Shown: piece by piece, positions 44,015 through 54,816 of the stretch
Position numbering within the stretch: position 1 is the first letter of the stretch
Layout: each line of letters starts with the position of its first letter
DNA from: Brachypodium distachyon
Taxonomy: Eukaryota > Streptophyta > Magnoliopsida > Poales > Poaceae
NCBI RefSeq assembly: GCF_000005505.3
Contig: NC_016134.3
Span: 30,021,584-30,085,583 of the forward strand
Reading direction: 5' to 3'
Length of the DNA stretch: 64,000 bases
The notes under the pieces: model-generated
What the model saw: the letters and a program-made list of their open reading frames with translations, nothing else
Databases searched by the model: none
What the model was told of the DNA's origin: nothing
Made by a program: the position numbers and the translations under genes

Positions 44015-44935
44015 GTGGCGGGTTTCAGGAAAATCACCGCCACGGGTGCTCACTTCCGGTGGCGGGTTTCCCTGTATTCACCGCCACTGGTACACCTTCC
44101 AGTGGCGGGTTTCAGGAAATCACCGCCACTGGTGGACTTCTGCGGGCTGCCGCGCGAGGCGAGTTGGGAGTTTAGTCTCACCTCGCTAGTTTACAAGCAA
44201 TTTGACCAGCATGAATAGCTTCCTCCCCCTCCCATTGCAGATTCCGAATAAAATCAAACGCCGCTCTCTCTTCCACTCCCGTTCGCCTGGCCTGTGGGCC
44301 CGGTACCCTATGTGTGCACTGGTGGGCTCAGATTATAGCCCTGTGGGCCCGTGCTCTTCTGGCCTTGTAGGTAGTAGGCAGCTCCCAGGTTCTCGCCTGG
44401 CTGGGCCCGAACCCGAAACAGCCTAGTTGACCGGGCGGGCTAAAAAAACTTTTTTGCCTCCTTTTCTGGTAGCCCGCACCAGTGGCGGGTTTCACGACAA
44501 ACACCGCCACTGGTTCCCTCTTCTGGTGGCGGGTTTCACAACAATCACCGCCACTGGTACCCCTTCTAGTGGCGGGGTTCAGGAAATCACCGCCACTGGT
44601 GGCCTTCTGCGGGCTCCGCGCAAGGCGAGGTGAGAGTTTAGTCCCACCTCGCTAGTTTATAAGCGATTCGACCAGCATATAAGGCTTTCCTCCCTTCTCC
44701 CATCAGCTTTCAAATATTCCTCTTGCCTGTCTCCTATGCTCCTCGCCTGGCCCGTGGGCCCGGTACCTGTACTGTTCTTTGTGGGCTCGGATTACAGCCC
44801 CATGGGCCCGGGTCTGCTCTGGCCTAGTAGGTAATAGGCTGCTCCCGGGTTCGCCTGGCTGGGCCCAAATCCGAAACGCTCAGATGACCCGGGCGGGCTT
44901 AAATTTTTTTTTTCTCCTTTATAATGACAATAACA
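44015..44935. repeat. Tandem repeat of about 460 bp within the CACTA element
   Basis: About 44015-44450 and 44480-44900 share colinear blocks: CCAGTGGCGGGTTTCAGGAA, GTTTAGTC(T/C)CACCTCGCTAG, GACCAGCAT and a GCCTGGC...GGGCCCGGTACC block. A third partial block (TTTAGTCCCACCTCGCTAGT) is at about 48160-48250. These look like duplicated subterminal/promoter modules. Confidence 0.7.
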
Positions 44936-45149
44936 TGTAATAAGATTTAAAAAAAATCCATATCTCTTAATTGTTTTCGAAATCGAAACAAGCAAATAAA
45001 ATATGCATTCACAGTAGAAAAATATTGCGAACAAATTTACGGCATTTGTTTTCAAATTTGAACAAGTTAAGATTCGAACCTCGTTAGAATTCAAATTACA
45101 TTGAAAATCATCAACGAGCATAATTGATCAAAATTACACAAATAGTGAA

Positions 45150-47306
45150 CTATTGTACAATCTTGTCTTTCTTCTTTGTTGTCTTCTCTTTCCTCTTATA
45201 CGTTTGGACCTCATCGTGGCTGCTTCTGGCGTAGGCCCCGTCTTGTGTGGGTAATTTTGACTTCTTTCTTGTCTGGATCGTCCGTCTTGCCACCTCTTCT
45301 TCTTGCGTGGTCGTGGGATCGGGGAAACCTTCATAGTCTTGTTGTGAAGTTACTCCGTCGACCCCAACAATGCTCCTTTTACCTCTCCTCACGACTACAC
45401 GGTTTTTCGCTATCGGGTCTTCTATGAAGAAGACTTGTTTGCATTTGGAAGCAAACTGCCATGGTTCAAGCATTGTTGAGATTCTTTTGACGTTCACCTG
45501 ATGACGGGAAACCTCTTTTCGCAGAATCATTGTTGTGAATCTATGATCTTCATGCTTGACATCGCGTGCCCATCTGATGCGAAACATGGCGATGGTGGTG
45601 AAGGTGTAGTCAAGCTCCCAGATCTCTTCGACCACGCCGTAGTACGCTTCAGTCTGGCCTTCGCTGTCGGTCCCCGTCTCAGCTACGAGCACTATACCGC
45701 TGTTTTGGACCTGCAGCCGGTTGTGCTTTCCCGGCCACGACTTCGAGGTCCTTGACAATTTCGTATACTTCGTGTCCAGAGTTCCCTCGGTTTGTGCCGC
45801 ATCTCTGCCCTCCCGTTGAAGTTTTTCTTATCATCCCTCCACGGGTCCTTCATCTCCAGCCACTTACAGTGTCCCATGTATACGATTTTTTTTTATTCTG
45901 GCAGGAACAACCCTTCTGTCTCGTCCCCGCACTTTGTGCACGCTTTGTACCCATGTGTTGACTCGCACGATGAGTTCCCGTTTGTGCGGGTAGTCATGCA
46001 CACATGTCAGGAGAGCTGCTCGAAGGATGAACTCCTCCTTCTTATGAGCGTCCCAAACTTTTCGACCCTTCTCCCAAAGCTCCTTGAGCTCATCCTTTAG
46101 CAGCTCCAGATACACGTTCAGATCAGCTCCAGGCTGCTTAGGGCCCTGTATGAGCATTGATAGGTGGATGTACTTCCTCTTCATGACAAGCCACGGGGGG
46201 AGGTTGTATATGAACAGAATCACCGGCCATGTGTTGTGTTTGCTGCTCAAGTTTCCGAACGGATTGATCCCGTCCGTACTCATCCCAAACCTGATGTTCC
46301 TGGGCTCTACGCCGAACTCGGGGAATTCGTCGTCCAGAGTCCTCCATTGAGCCGCATCTGCGGGGTGTCTGAGGACTCCATCATCGTTGCGGTACATGCC
46401 GTCAGGATCGATATCCGCCTGAGTCGCGTCGTGGTAGATGAACCACCTGGCCTCTTTCTCGTTCTGGAACCAACGCTCCAGCCTGGTGCCACACGGGAGA
46501 TACCAGACCGTCTTTGCCGCCGCACCACGCTTCAATTCTCCCTCCTCGCCGCCGTCAGGATTGGAGTCTTTCTTCCTGTATCGGGATGTTTTGCATACTG
46601 GACAGTTGTGCATGTCTTTGTAGTCGCCCTTATATATGATGCAGTCCAGCAGACAAGCATGGTATCTGATGACCTCTAACCCGAGGGGGCATGTAACTTT
46701 CTTCGCCTCGTACGTGCTCTTAGGCAACTTGTTGCCCGGAGGAAGTACCGTACGTAGGTAACTCAGAATCTCCGTGAATCCCGAGTCCACAATGTTGTAT
46801 TTTGCCTTTATACGCAAAAGCTCGAGCGTTACTTCTAGCACACTGTTATCCACGCCAGCTTTTTCATATAATGGTGTCTCGGCATCCTCCCTCAGCTTCT
46901 CGAACTTACGGGACACCCTCTCATCCTCGGGGTCATCCAACTGATTCTGCAGATGCTGATCGTCCATCATTTCAACCATCCTACCGGTTGGAACGTCCTG
47001 TACTGGATCCTCGCCACGGTATGCTTCTTCACCAGGCTGGTCATGAGACTCCATGTTTTCCATCTCAATGCCATCCTCCCCGTGAGAAGTCCACCTTGAA
47101 TAACTAGACACAAATCCCCGCATGAGCAAGTGCATCTTGACATCCTCTGGCTCGTACAGCTTGCTGTTCTGACATCTCACACAGGGACAACACATCTTAT
47201 CACCCCCTTTCCTATGCATATCTTCCACGCCGGCATCGACAAAAGTCTTCAACCGCTCTATCCACTCAACATGTAACCTATCCTTGTACATCCAAGCACG
47301 GTCCAT
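45150..47306 (-). pseudogene. CACTA TNP2-type transposase, internally deleted
   Basis: It starts MDRAWMYKDRLHVEWIERLK (transposase-associated domain, with CPCVRCQNSK zinc-like Cys), followed by the N-terminal half of the TNP2 domain (CPLGLEVIRYHACLLDCIIY, CPVCKTSRYRKK, FGMSTDGINPFGNLSSKHNT, WPVILFIYNLPPWL). After CVHDYPHKREL the family sequence is cut: a short GHCKWLEMKDPWRDDKKNFN piece remains. The C-terminal DUF4216-type region (YYGVVEEIWELDY, FFIEDPIAKNRVVV) then follows in another frame down to 45150. The rest of TNP2 and the intervening domain are missing. Confidence 0.85.
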
Positions 47307-48020
47307 CGAGTTACAACACAATTTTTTTAAAAAATTAACAAATCAGCTTGATCGACAAAAATGGAAAATTTCAGCATGACCTTTGATTAAAAAATAGCAT
47401 TTTTGCACTACGACATTCGATGCCTGCATCAAAAACAAATTACCCCCACCCACATCGGCACGACGGCCGGTATCACATCACATAAGAAATACACGGCACG
47501 AAGGCCGGTGTCAACACACATTTAATATGTTTGAACATGCACGTACACCGGTCACGAGGTTAAGCTTAACCCTAGGGCTAACCCCCAGGGGCTAAGCTCC
47601 CCCATAAGCAGCTACAGAGAGAGCTGCAGAGAGAGAGAGAGAGCTAGAGAGAGAGGGAGCTCATCGGAGCAAAATTAAAGCCATAGAGAGGGCAATCCAG
47701 GGGGGGGGGAGGGCAGAGCTATGCTGCGGGGGAGCCACGGATAGAGCGGGGGCAGACCGGGGGGAGCCGCTACAAAGAGATCGGGGCCGAATTTCCCGCC
47801 GGTGGCCAAGGCGCCATTAATGGCGATTTTGCAAAATTGGAGAAGAATAGGAGGAGGAAGAAGGGAGTGGAAGAGGGAGGAGAAGGGGGGAGAGCTACCT
47901 TCCGGCCGCCGCCATCAATTTTGGCAGGGCTTCACCGCCGGTGAGGAGCAAAGCCGCAGTTGGTCCAAGATAGACGCGCGAGCTCGAACAGCTTCGGGCT
48001 CGCACAGTACTTATATATAG
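47307..48020. other. Leader region of the TNP2 gene
   Basis: GA-rich stretches (47605-47665, AGAGAGAG runs) and a poly-G run near 47701. No separate gene is supported. Confidence 0.4.
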
Positions 48021-48457
48021 GAAGGTCACCAGTGGCGGGTGTACGGATAAACCGCCACTGGCGACCTCCAACGGCGGGCGGAAAAATAAACCGCCACTGG
48101 CGCCTCACCAGTGGCGGGTAACCTTAGGCCCGCCATTGGTGCTCTCCCACCAGTTTCCCCTCTTTAGTCCCACCTCGCTAGTTTACATGAGTTCCGACCA
48201 GCATAAAAGGGATTCCGCCGCCCCACTTACCAGTGGTTACTACTCAGTGCTCAATGCGTTCCTCGTTCCGGTTGAGTTCTAAACGAGTAATCAGGCAGTG
48301 CTTAAGGGGTTCAGGGAAGGTCACTGAGACTGAGTAGTACTATCATGTATCGGGTGGTCTACCGGTGGCGGTTCTGTTGGACGCCCGTCATTGATAGCTG
48401 TTAGGGTTTCCATGGGCAGCGCCAGTGGCGGTGGTTATCACCGCCACTGATAGAGTG

Positions 48458-50009
48458 TTACAATATGATGAAATATCATTATCTATATTAAGCAAACATT
48501 TCTAGCTAGATCTCCAAACATGCCATACGTTTCTATGGAAATAAAATACTACAACAAACTAGCAGTCCATCAAAGTGCAAAGAATTGCCAACGGTGCCTA
48601 TGAGCAAACAAAATCTATAGAGAATACAATAACCAAAGCAAGTATAATGGCTATGAATAAACAATTAAAGCAATATATGCTTTTAAAGATCTAATACATA
48701 GCTATAAGCATGTGAGAAAATTCTACAAAATTTCAGAAACATTTATGTAGCAATACAATTCATGATGTACAGGCTAGAAATACTCCAGCAACCCACAACA
48801 TAAATGTTACTCGTAGAAATAAGATATACCAAACATATGCAAGAATGGTCATTTTATTGTAGTCTGCACAAAATAAAAACATTTGACAAGAATTTAAATA
48901 AGGCTGGATTAATTAAGTAATATGTTCAGAATACTCCAAAAAGTATCTAAGATGCCATGTGATGCAATTTGTGTGGCAAAAATCAAGCATATATATGAAT
49001 TTCTGAACATAATGATGAACTAGAATGCAGACATTGCCTTTTTAAATAATTTAAAAGTTGCCCACAGAATGCAGATTCACAAGTGAATGTCTAACTAACA
49101 TGAGTGCAAGCAAAAATTAACTACTAACATGGTCTTACAGACATTTAAGAGAATGTTACAAAGCAAGAATAAGTATGATCAAAGTGACTATTGCACATCA
49201 AATAATGACTTTGCAATCTCAATTCTTCAAATCTACAAATCAAGAAAATGTGAAATTAATTGTTTGCATGCAAACTACATGAATGCTAGAACATGATAGA
49301 CACTACTGATGCAGAGAGTGTGACTGATAGAATTCATCAATCAATTGTGACCATATCTACCATGGATGTATATCTGCTATATGGAGAGACAGGATTTGTA
49401 ATTTATGAAACTTTCTATATAAACAACACCCAACCAATTTGCCAGACCTTCAATGTTAATAAAGGCAACCGGTCGTTTTTCACAGGTGTACATGTACATT
49501 AGCAAAGGAACCAATTTGGTGGACCCATAGTGACCGACAATTGACAAGCATATTTCTATGTGAAACAATCATCTACTGGATTGATAGTGATAATACATCA
49601 AATTCACATCCCAATTTGATTTAGCTACTACTAATAGTCAGCACGTATAGTATTTTCACTAACTTTATTTTTCCGATGATATTAGGTGATATGAAATATA
49701 TATCTATGTGAAATATTTCAACATAGCTTCAACACATTAAAAGCACTGCAATTGATAGGTGATGTAAACCTTAATTCCACGTGCTGAGCCAATATTACTG
49801 ATCCAATAGTAACATAAAATGGTTTTAGTTCCAAAAGATAAAAGGTAGAAGAAACTACAATATTCAAAAGCAGTGAAACAATTTGAAAAAGGCTGGAAAA
49901 TCAAGATATTGAATTTAATCCTATGATCAACACATAGTGAAAAACATGGTGAAAACCAGTGGAAGACATGGTGGACGCCAATGAAAAAACAGGGAGGAAG
50001 GAAAAATGG

Positions 50010-50072
<63 letters not shown>

Positions 50073-50517
50073 TTTTCTAAATGTGCAGAGCGTGGTACTA
50101 TATATATTTTTCCTTTTTATTCCCATCTAAACACACCAAAAGTATGTTGTGTGCTGGCCACTCCCCATAAGACCAATTGAGTCTGCTAAAAGCTTAGTTG
50201 GACCGTGTCTCGAAAAAGACTGTATGGCGTGGTTGTCATATGGGTAGCAATGCACGCGCATAGAAAAATTGGTTTCCAAAATGACCAACAAAACTTATTT
50301 ACAAACTATTGTCCAACCGCCCCTCTGCCTTTTATCTACTGCCACATATACACGTGACATATTAACTAAAAACATGGTGTTAATTAGCAAATATAGTATA
50401 CATATTTAGATCAGTAAATAAATATTGTAAAACCCCCTTTGCGGGGCATAGGACTTTGCGCAAGACAAAACATGCTAGTCAAATAAATGAAAACTTGGGA
50501 GCAGTGTATGAATGCAC
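48458..50517. other. AT-rich region between the CACTA end and F-box C exon 1
   Basis: 48458-49290 shows nothing recognisable. About 49300-50500 matches intron 1 of gene A (the ACCATGGATGTATATCTGCTAT, CAACCGGTCGTTTTTCACAG and GTGATATGAAATATA blocks) and is the 5' part of the former intron 1 of gene C. Exon 2 is absent. Confidence 0.6.
50012..50073. repeat. (AAT)n microsatellite
   Basis: About 20 uninterrupted AAT units. It produces a spurious poly-Tyr frame on the minus strand. Confidence 0.98.
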
Positions 50518-51570
50518 CTTGATGACGGTGTTGCTGATCTCCAACGTGTGCAGTGTCGGCTCTAGATAGCCAAGTACCGTTAGCGCGGGGACAAAGCCAA
50601 TCTTTACCTTCCTCGGTAAGCCATTACGGACACACGATGACCACATGATGAGCCTCTCTAGCTGAGGGGCGTCTTCCATGACCACATCTAGATCAATGCC
50701 TCCGATGATATGCACACACCGAAGGCTGCGACTGATGATGCGGAGGCACGTCAGCAGGACGTTAGTCTGGATGCAAAGGGCCTTCAGCACAGGGGTCCTG
50801 GCTAGGATGAAGTCCATGTCCCGGTTCTCCATGGTCATGCAAAAGAGGCCCAGCTCGCACAGGTGTGGGAACTGTATGGCAAGCGGGAGAGCCGCCGTGT
50901 CACGGAAGGTGAAGACGCCGAGGTACAATCGTGTCAGCGTCGCGATGCCGAAGAAGCCCACAGGGAGTTGCATGTTGAGTGGCCATGGGCGGTTGAAAAG
51001 GAAAAGCTCCCGAACACCGTTGATGGCAAGGAGATGGAGCCAGCGCACGAGCGGGCTGGGGATTTCCTTCACGTAGCAGGAGACGAGGCGGGCACAACGG
51101 ATGGGGCCCTGATGCTTGGCTAGGATGCGGCTGACGACAGAGGCGATGGCCTAGGACTCGGCGGGCGTGACCTCTAGCATGTCGCGAGGCCTGGTGGGGA
51201 GGAGATCAACGTCGGCGAGGACGAGCGGCGCGGCGCGCCAGACCTCGTGCCAGCGACGAGACAGCAAGGCGGTGCAGGCGCCTTCCTTGATGGGGAGACG
51301 AGAGACGATGCGTCCGAGTAGCACGTCCGGTAGGCGGGAGATGCGGTCGACTTGGGGCGGTGGAAGATCAGGCAGCGCGGTGGTGCCGTTGCTGGAGACG
51401 AATGACGTTGGCTTGGGGAGTATGTAGTGTAGGCAGGTGAGCGCTTTGATGAGGCTGAGCTTGAGGATCCACGGGTCCATGCCGCGGTCCCGATAGTATG
51501 CCTGCGTCTCGGCATCCATGGGGAAGGGCCGCGCACGGGATTGGGGGTGGGAAGAGGCGTTGTTGTCCAT
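50518..51570 (-). pseudogene. F-box gene C, exon 1 with in-frame stop
   Basis: It starts MDNNASSHPQSRARPFPMDA (51570) and ends at the conserved phase-0 donor (CATCAAG/GTGCAT, 50518). The F-box (VDRISRLPDVLLGRIVSRLP, SRRWHEVW) and LRR region align with A and B throughout. The codon after MLEVTPAES is TAG (51151-51153), where A and B have ATG and AGG. The rest of the exon stays open (AIASVVSRILAKHQGPIRCA). Its exon 3 remnant lies at 36745-38282 beyond a CACTA element, and exon 2 is missing. Confidence 0.85.
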
Positions 51571-51682
51571 GGCCAGGGGAAGGGTCAGGGGCAGCCGCCA
51601 CGATAGAGAGGAGGAATGGAGGAGAGGATTAGGGTTTTGGGATTTGAAAGTGCAGAGGGTGGTTGTTTATATACTCCGAAGG

Positions 51683-51880
51683 AAATGATTGCTTTGGGTT
51701 TTTGGCCCATTTTTTCGGGTGGTTTGCCGGAAGGCCCATCTGCGAGCAAATGATTGTTTTGGGTTTTTGGCCCATTTTTTCGGGTGGTTTGCTGGAAGGC
51801 CCATCTGCGAGCAAATGATTGTTTTGGGTTTTTGGCCCATCTTTTCGGGTGGTTGGCCGGAAGGCCCATCCGCGAGACAA
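51683..51880. repeat. 65-bp tandem promoter repeat, three copies
   Basis: The unit GATTGTTTTGGGTTTTTGGC...GGTGGTTTGC(C/T)GGAAGGCCCATCTGCGAG starts at 51687, 51752 and 51817 with exact 65-bp spacing. It lies 110-310 bp upstream of the gene C ATG. Genes A and B have a single, diverged copy. Confidence 0.95.
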
Positions 51881-53253
51881 ACTTCTTATTCTTTTAGCTT
51901 TCATCTCTTTTGGCGTGTCCTGTGTTAGTGTCCTTCTTTTCCCTGCCCCGCTTTGTTGGTAGAACAATCGCCAAGATCATTGAAGCCAAAATAAAATTCT
52001 TACGATCTTTCAATCAAGTTCTACTATCAGCGAAGATAACGGAGCAAAACAGCAGTTCACACTACACAGGTAGTTCATTACACATTTGTCGCTCACAGCG
52101 ATATCAAGAACACACCCAGAACCTACCACTAGAAGTTTGCAACAACGCATCCAGTTTTTAGTGAATTCCATATTTTACCCCTAGTTTGATTTTTGTGACA
52201 CAAATTACCCCATTTAACATAATTTCTCTTCTTTTGCCCCATTTAGTGAAATTTGTGCAAGTTTTTACCCGATCTAAGGTTTTTTCCCATTCTGACAAGT
52301 GGGACCGAGATTTCACAAAAATGTGGCTTGCCACACGGACAGACATGGACGTGTGGCTCCTGCTGCCATCCCAATGCCAGATGTGCTAGCCTTGTTGTGC
52401 AATTTCAAAATAGCCTAACAGATAGATAGCAGCAGATAAACTACAAATTTGCATAGTTATGGAAATCTGGTACGCTCGAGCCTAAGAGATTCATGTTCGA
52501 TAGGGAAACATACTATGTGGTACTTCAGCTTTTCCTTCCAAGTTCTGATTGGCGTTAGCCATTGATACCCAAAGTACCAAAACATACCATAAGTTCCTAT
52601 TGAAGTTAGCGGCTAACCAAAAAATAGAATGTAAGTCGCTGATCTTAATGTTAACTATATGCTCCGTGTATGTCAAGTTTCGTAGTTTCACGCCCAAAAG
52701 GCACACGATTTTGTACCAATGTCACCACGTGTAATTCACTGAACTTTGAAGCGACTAATTAATGAAACTGGTGGCCAGCACAAAAATGCCTAATATGGGA
52801 TTCTTCTCCTCCTCCTCTCTCTCTCTCTGGCCTATGATGAAAACGATTTGACTTTCTATTCGTGCATAATCAACCAGGTGCAAGATCAAAGCAGGGCTAA
52901 TAATATGCTTGAAGGAAATTTGCAAGATAGCAAGCAAAAGCATGAAAAAGCTCAAGTATCTCTGTTTTCTAGCAGCATATATCAGAGCACACATTTAACA
53001 TGAGCAAAGTCAGGTCAAAGCTACATAAATAGACCATACGAAAACAGCATCTGAACAGCGTTTTCCCTTTCCCTCAACATCTGAAAGTTTTCATGCTAAT
53101 GAAACCAGCAACTCTGCCCAGAAAATAAAAGCCAACGACACTGGTTTCAAAGGTAGATAATGCAACAGAGCATTAACAATTTCCAGAGAAACTAAGCTCG
53201 CCCGATCAAATCAACAGGGGCACTCATAGGAAAACAAGATCACCTATCCAAGT
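51881..53253. other. Region between F-box C and the 3' end of F-box D
   Basis: About 52735-53250 matches the region downstream of gene A (the GCAAGATAGCAAGC, GTCAAAGCTACATAAATAGACC and CAACAGGGGCACTC blocks). About 52160-52400 (ACAAATTACCCCATTTA...) may be a MULE-like end, but no partner end is visible. No gene is supported. Confidence 0.45.
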
Positions 53254-54220
53254 TCAGTAACCACCTGTCTTCCCAGCCTTCGGATGCGACCCCCAAACAG
53301 TAGTGCACATAAAAGGATCCTCCGTGGAAAAATCAGACCCGCTTTCGAAGTTCAGCAGCCATTTGTCATCTCCTGCTTGATGCGCACTCTCGACAAGCTG
53401 CACAGAACAGTCTTTGCTGGCCCATGTTCCAGCGTACGGAGGTTTCACTTTCTTGTTTGCCTTGGCCATCGAGGGGAAACTTCCCTTGCTAAACACAATC
53501 ACCAGCTTCATCAGCATTCGCGCACTCTCCAGGACGTACTTGAGGAAGGAAAGCTCACTCGGCATCCCTTGGAAGCCATAGAAGATCATCAGCTTAACGT
53601 ATGATTGTACACATTCGATGGCACCAGCCTCCTGCCAGAACTTGACGTCAAGCTTTCCAATGGGCCCATCAGTTTCACTGGACTGTAAATTGGTAAGAAC
53701 TTCAGCTCCAGACGAAAGGATCAGCCATATAAATAGATAATACTAGTACAAGTTGTGAGGAATCACAGATACTGTTAGCACCAGCTCTTATGGCCTATAA
53801 GTCAAGTAACACCTGGCCTGTGAGTTTAGTCAGAACAGAGAGCCTATAACCTAGTACTGGTAGCTTAGTTTAATTGCTGATTACATGTTTAGGGCTGTTT
53901 GTGCACGCACGCGTTTGTGTGTGAGGAATTCACCACAATTTGCACTGAGTTTGATCGGTCGTTTTGGTGCCTATAGATTGGCAAAGATTTTGCAAGAAAA
54001 TGACATAATGCAAAAGTGAACATAATCTCACCATAATCTGGGCAACAGACAAAATGGATGGCAAATCTGTAATCATGACAAGATTCAGCAAACAAATTTT
54101 GGGAAATGCTAGCTTCCATAGCAATTATCTGAATGTTTGTCTACATAGCAATAATCTCAACAATAATCAAAAGATCGCGACATGTATATCTACCGAATTG
54201 AATGGGCGCAACTATGGTGA

Positions 54221-54455
54221 TACTCCCTCCATTTCATAAAGGTTGACATATTTTGTTTCGTTAAGACAAGGTTTTGACCAAGAAAGTAACCTATATGATA
54301 CAAAATCATGATTATTAGAAAGAACTTTTAAAGACGAATCTACTGATATAAATTTCATATATGTAAAAATACATGTTAATAGAGTTATCATTGATCAAAG
54401 CCTTGTCTTAACGAAACAAATTAAATACGCCAACCTTTGTGAAATGGAGGGAGTA
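54221..54455. mobile_element. Stowaway MITE (235 bp) in F-box D intron 2
   Basis: Ends TACTCCCTCCATTTCATAAA and, inverted, TACTCCCTCCATTTCACAAAG, bounded by TA. The inner inverted arms around GTTAAGACAAGG and CCTTGTCTTAAC extend the pairing. Confidence 0.9.
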
Positions 54456-54493
54456 TTTGCTAGTAATCTAGCTAGCATTATCGCTGCTAGTAA

Positions 54494-54816
54494 TTTAGCG
54501 TCGATTGGTAACTGTTTATATAAAGATAGCATTTGTTAGGTGTGCTATTTGAACAACAGTAGCAGGAATAAATCAATAAGCCACAAAACAACTAAATGAA
54601 TAAATTAATAAAACCAAAAAACAACAAAATGCAAGCCAAAGGCCAATAACTTGAATAGTAAGCATGATAGACTAGGCAAACAAACTTCCTTTCACCTAGG
54701 TCTGTAGTTATCTACAGATTGCCCTGCTATAATGTTAGCAATAGGACCTCTAAGGACTAGTCTTTATGCAAAAAAAAACCTTAATGGACAAGATTCTCAG
54801 GATAATTCTTGAAATG
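54494..54816. repeat. Copy of EXO70A1 intron 7/exon 8 sequence in F-box D intron 2
   Basis: This stretch is colinear with 59894-60228 in the same orientation (TTTAGCGTCGA, CATTTGTTAGGTGTGC, AGGCCAATAACTTGAA, CTCAGGATAATTCTTGAAAT). The partner includes the last 18 bp of EXO70A1 exon 8 next to its acceptor. The copies differ by scattered substitutions and small indels. Confidence 0.85.

Larger units (their letters stand above)
38283..48457. mobile_element. CACTA (En/Spm) DNA transposon, decayed
   Basis: The left end is CACTACTCCAGAAAACC, followed by many direct and inverted CCAGTGGCGGGTA subterminal repeats (38290-38620). The same repeat family appears at 43085-43320, 43945-44620 and 48030-48450. 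It holds two decayed transposase-type genes on the minus strand. The right end reads CACTCTATCAGTGGCGG when inverted, lacks a proper CACTA terminus, and has no matching 3-bp duplication, so it is probably truncated. Two adjacent elements rather than one cannot be excluded. Confidence 0.8.

Noticed and set aside
49737..50126. A 129-codon frame with a long poly-Tyr run
   Set aside because: Produced by the (AAT)n microsatellite at 50012-50073.
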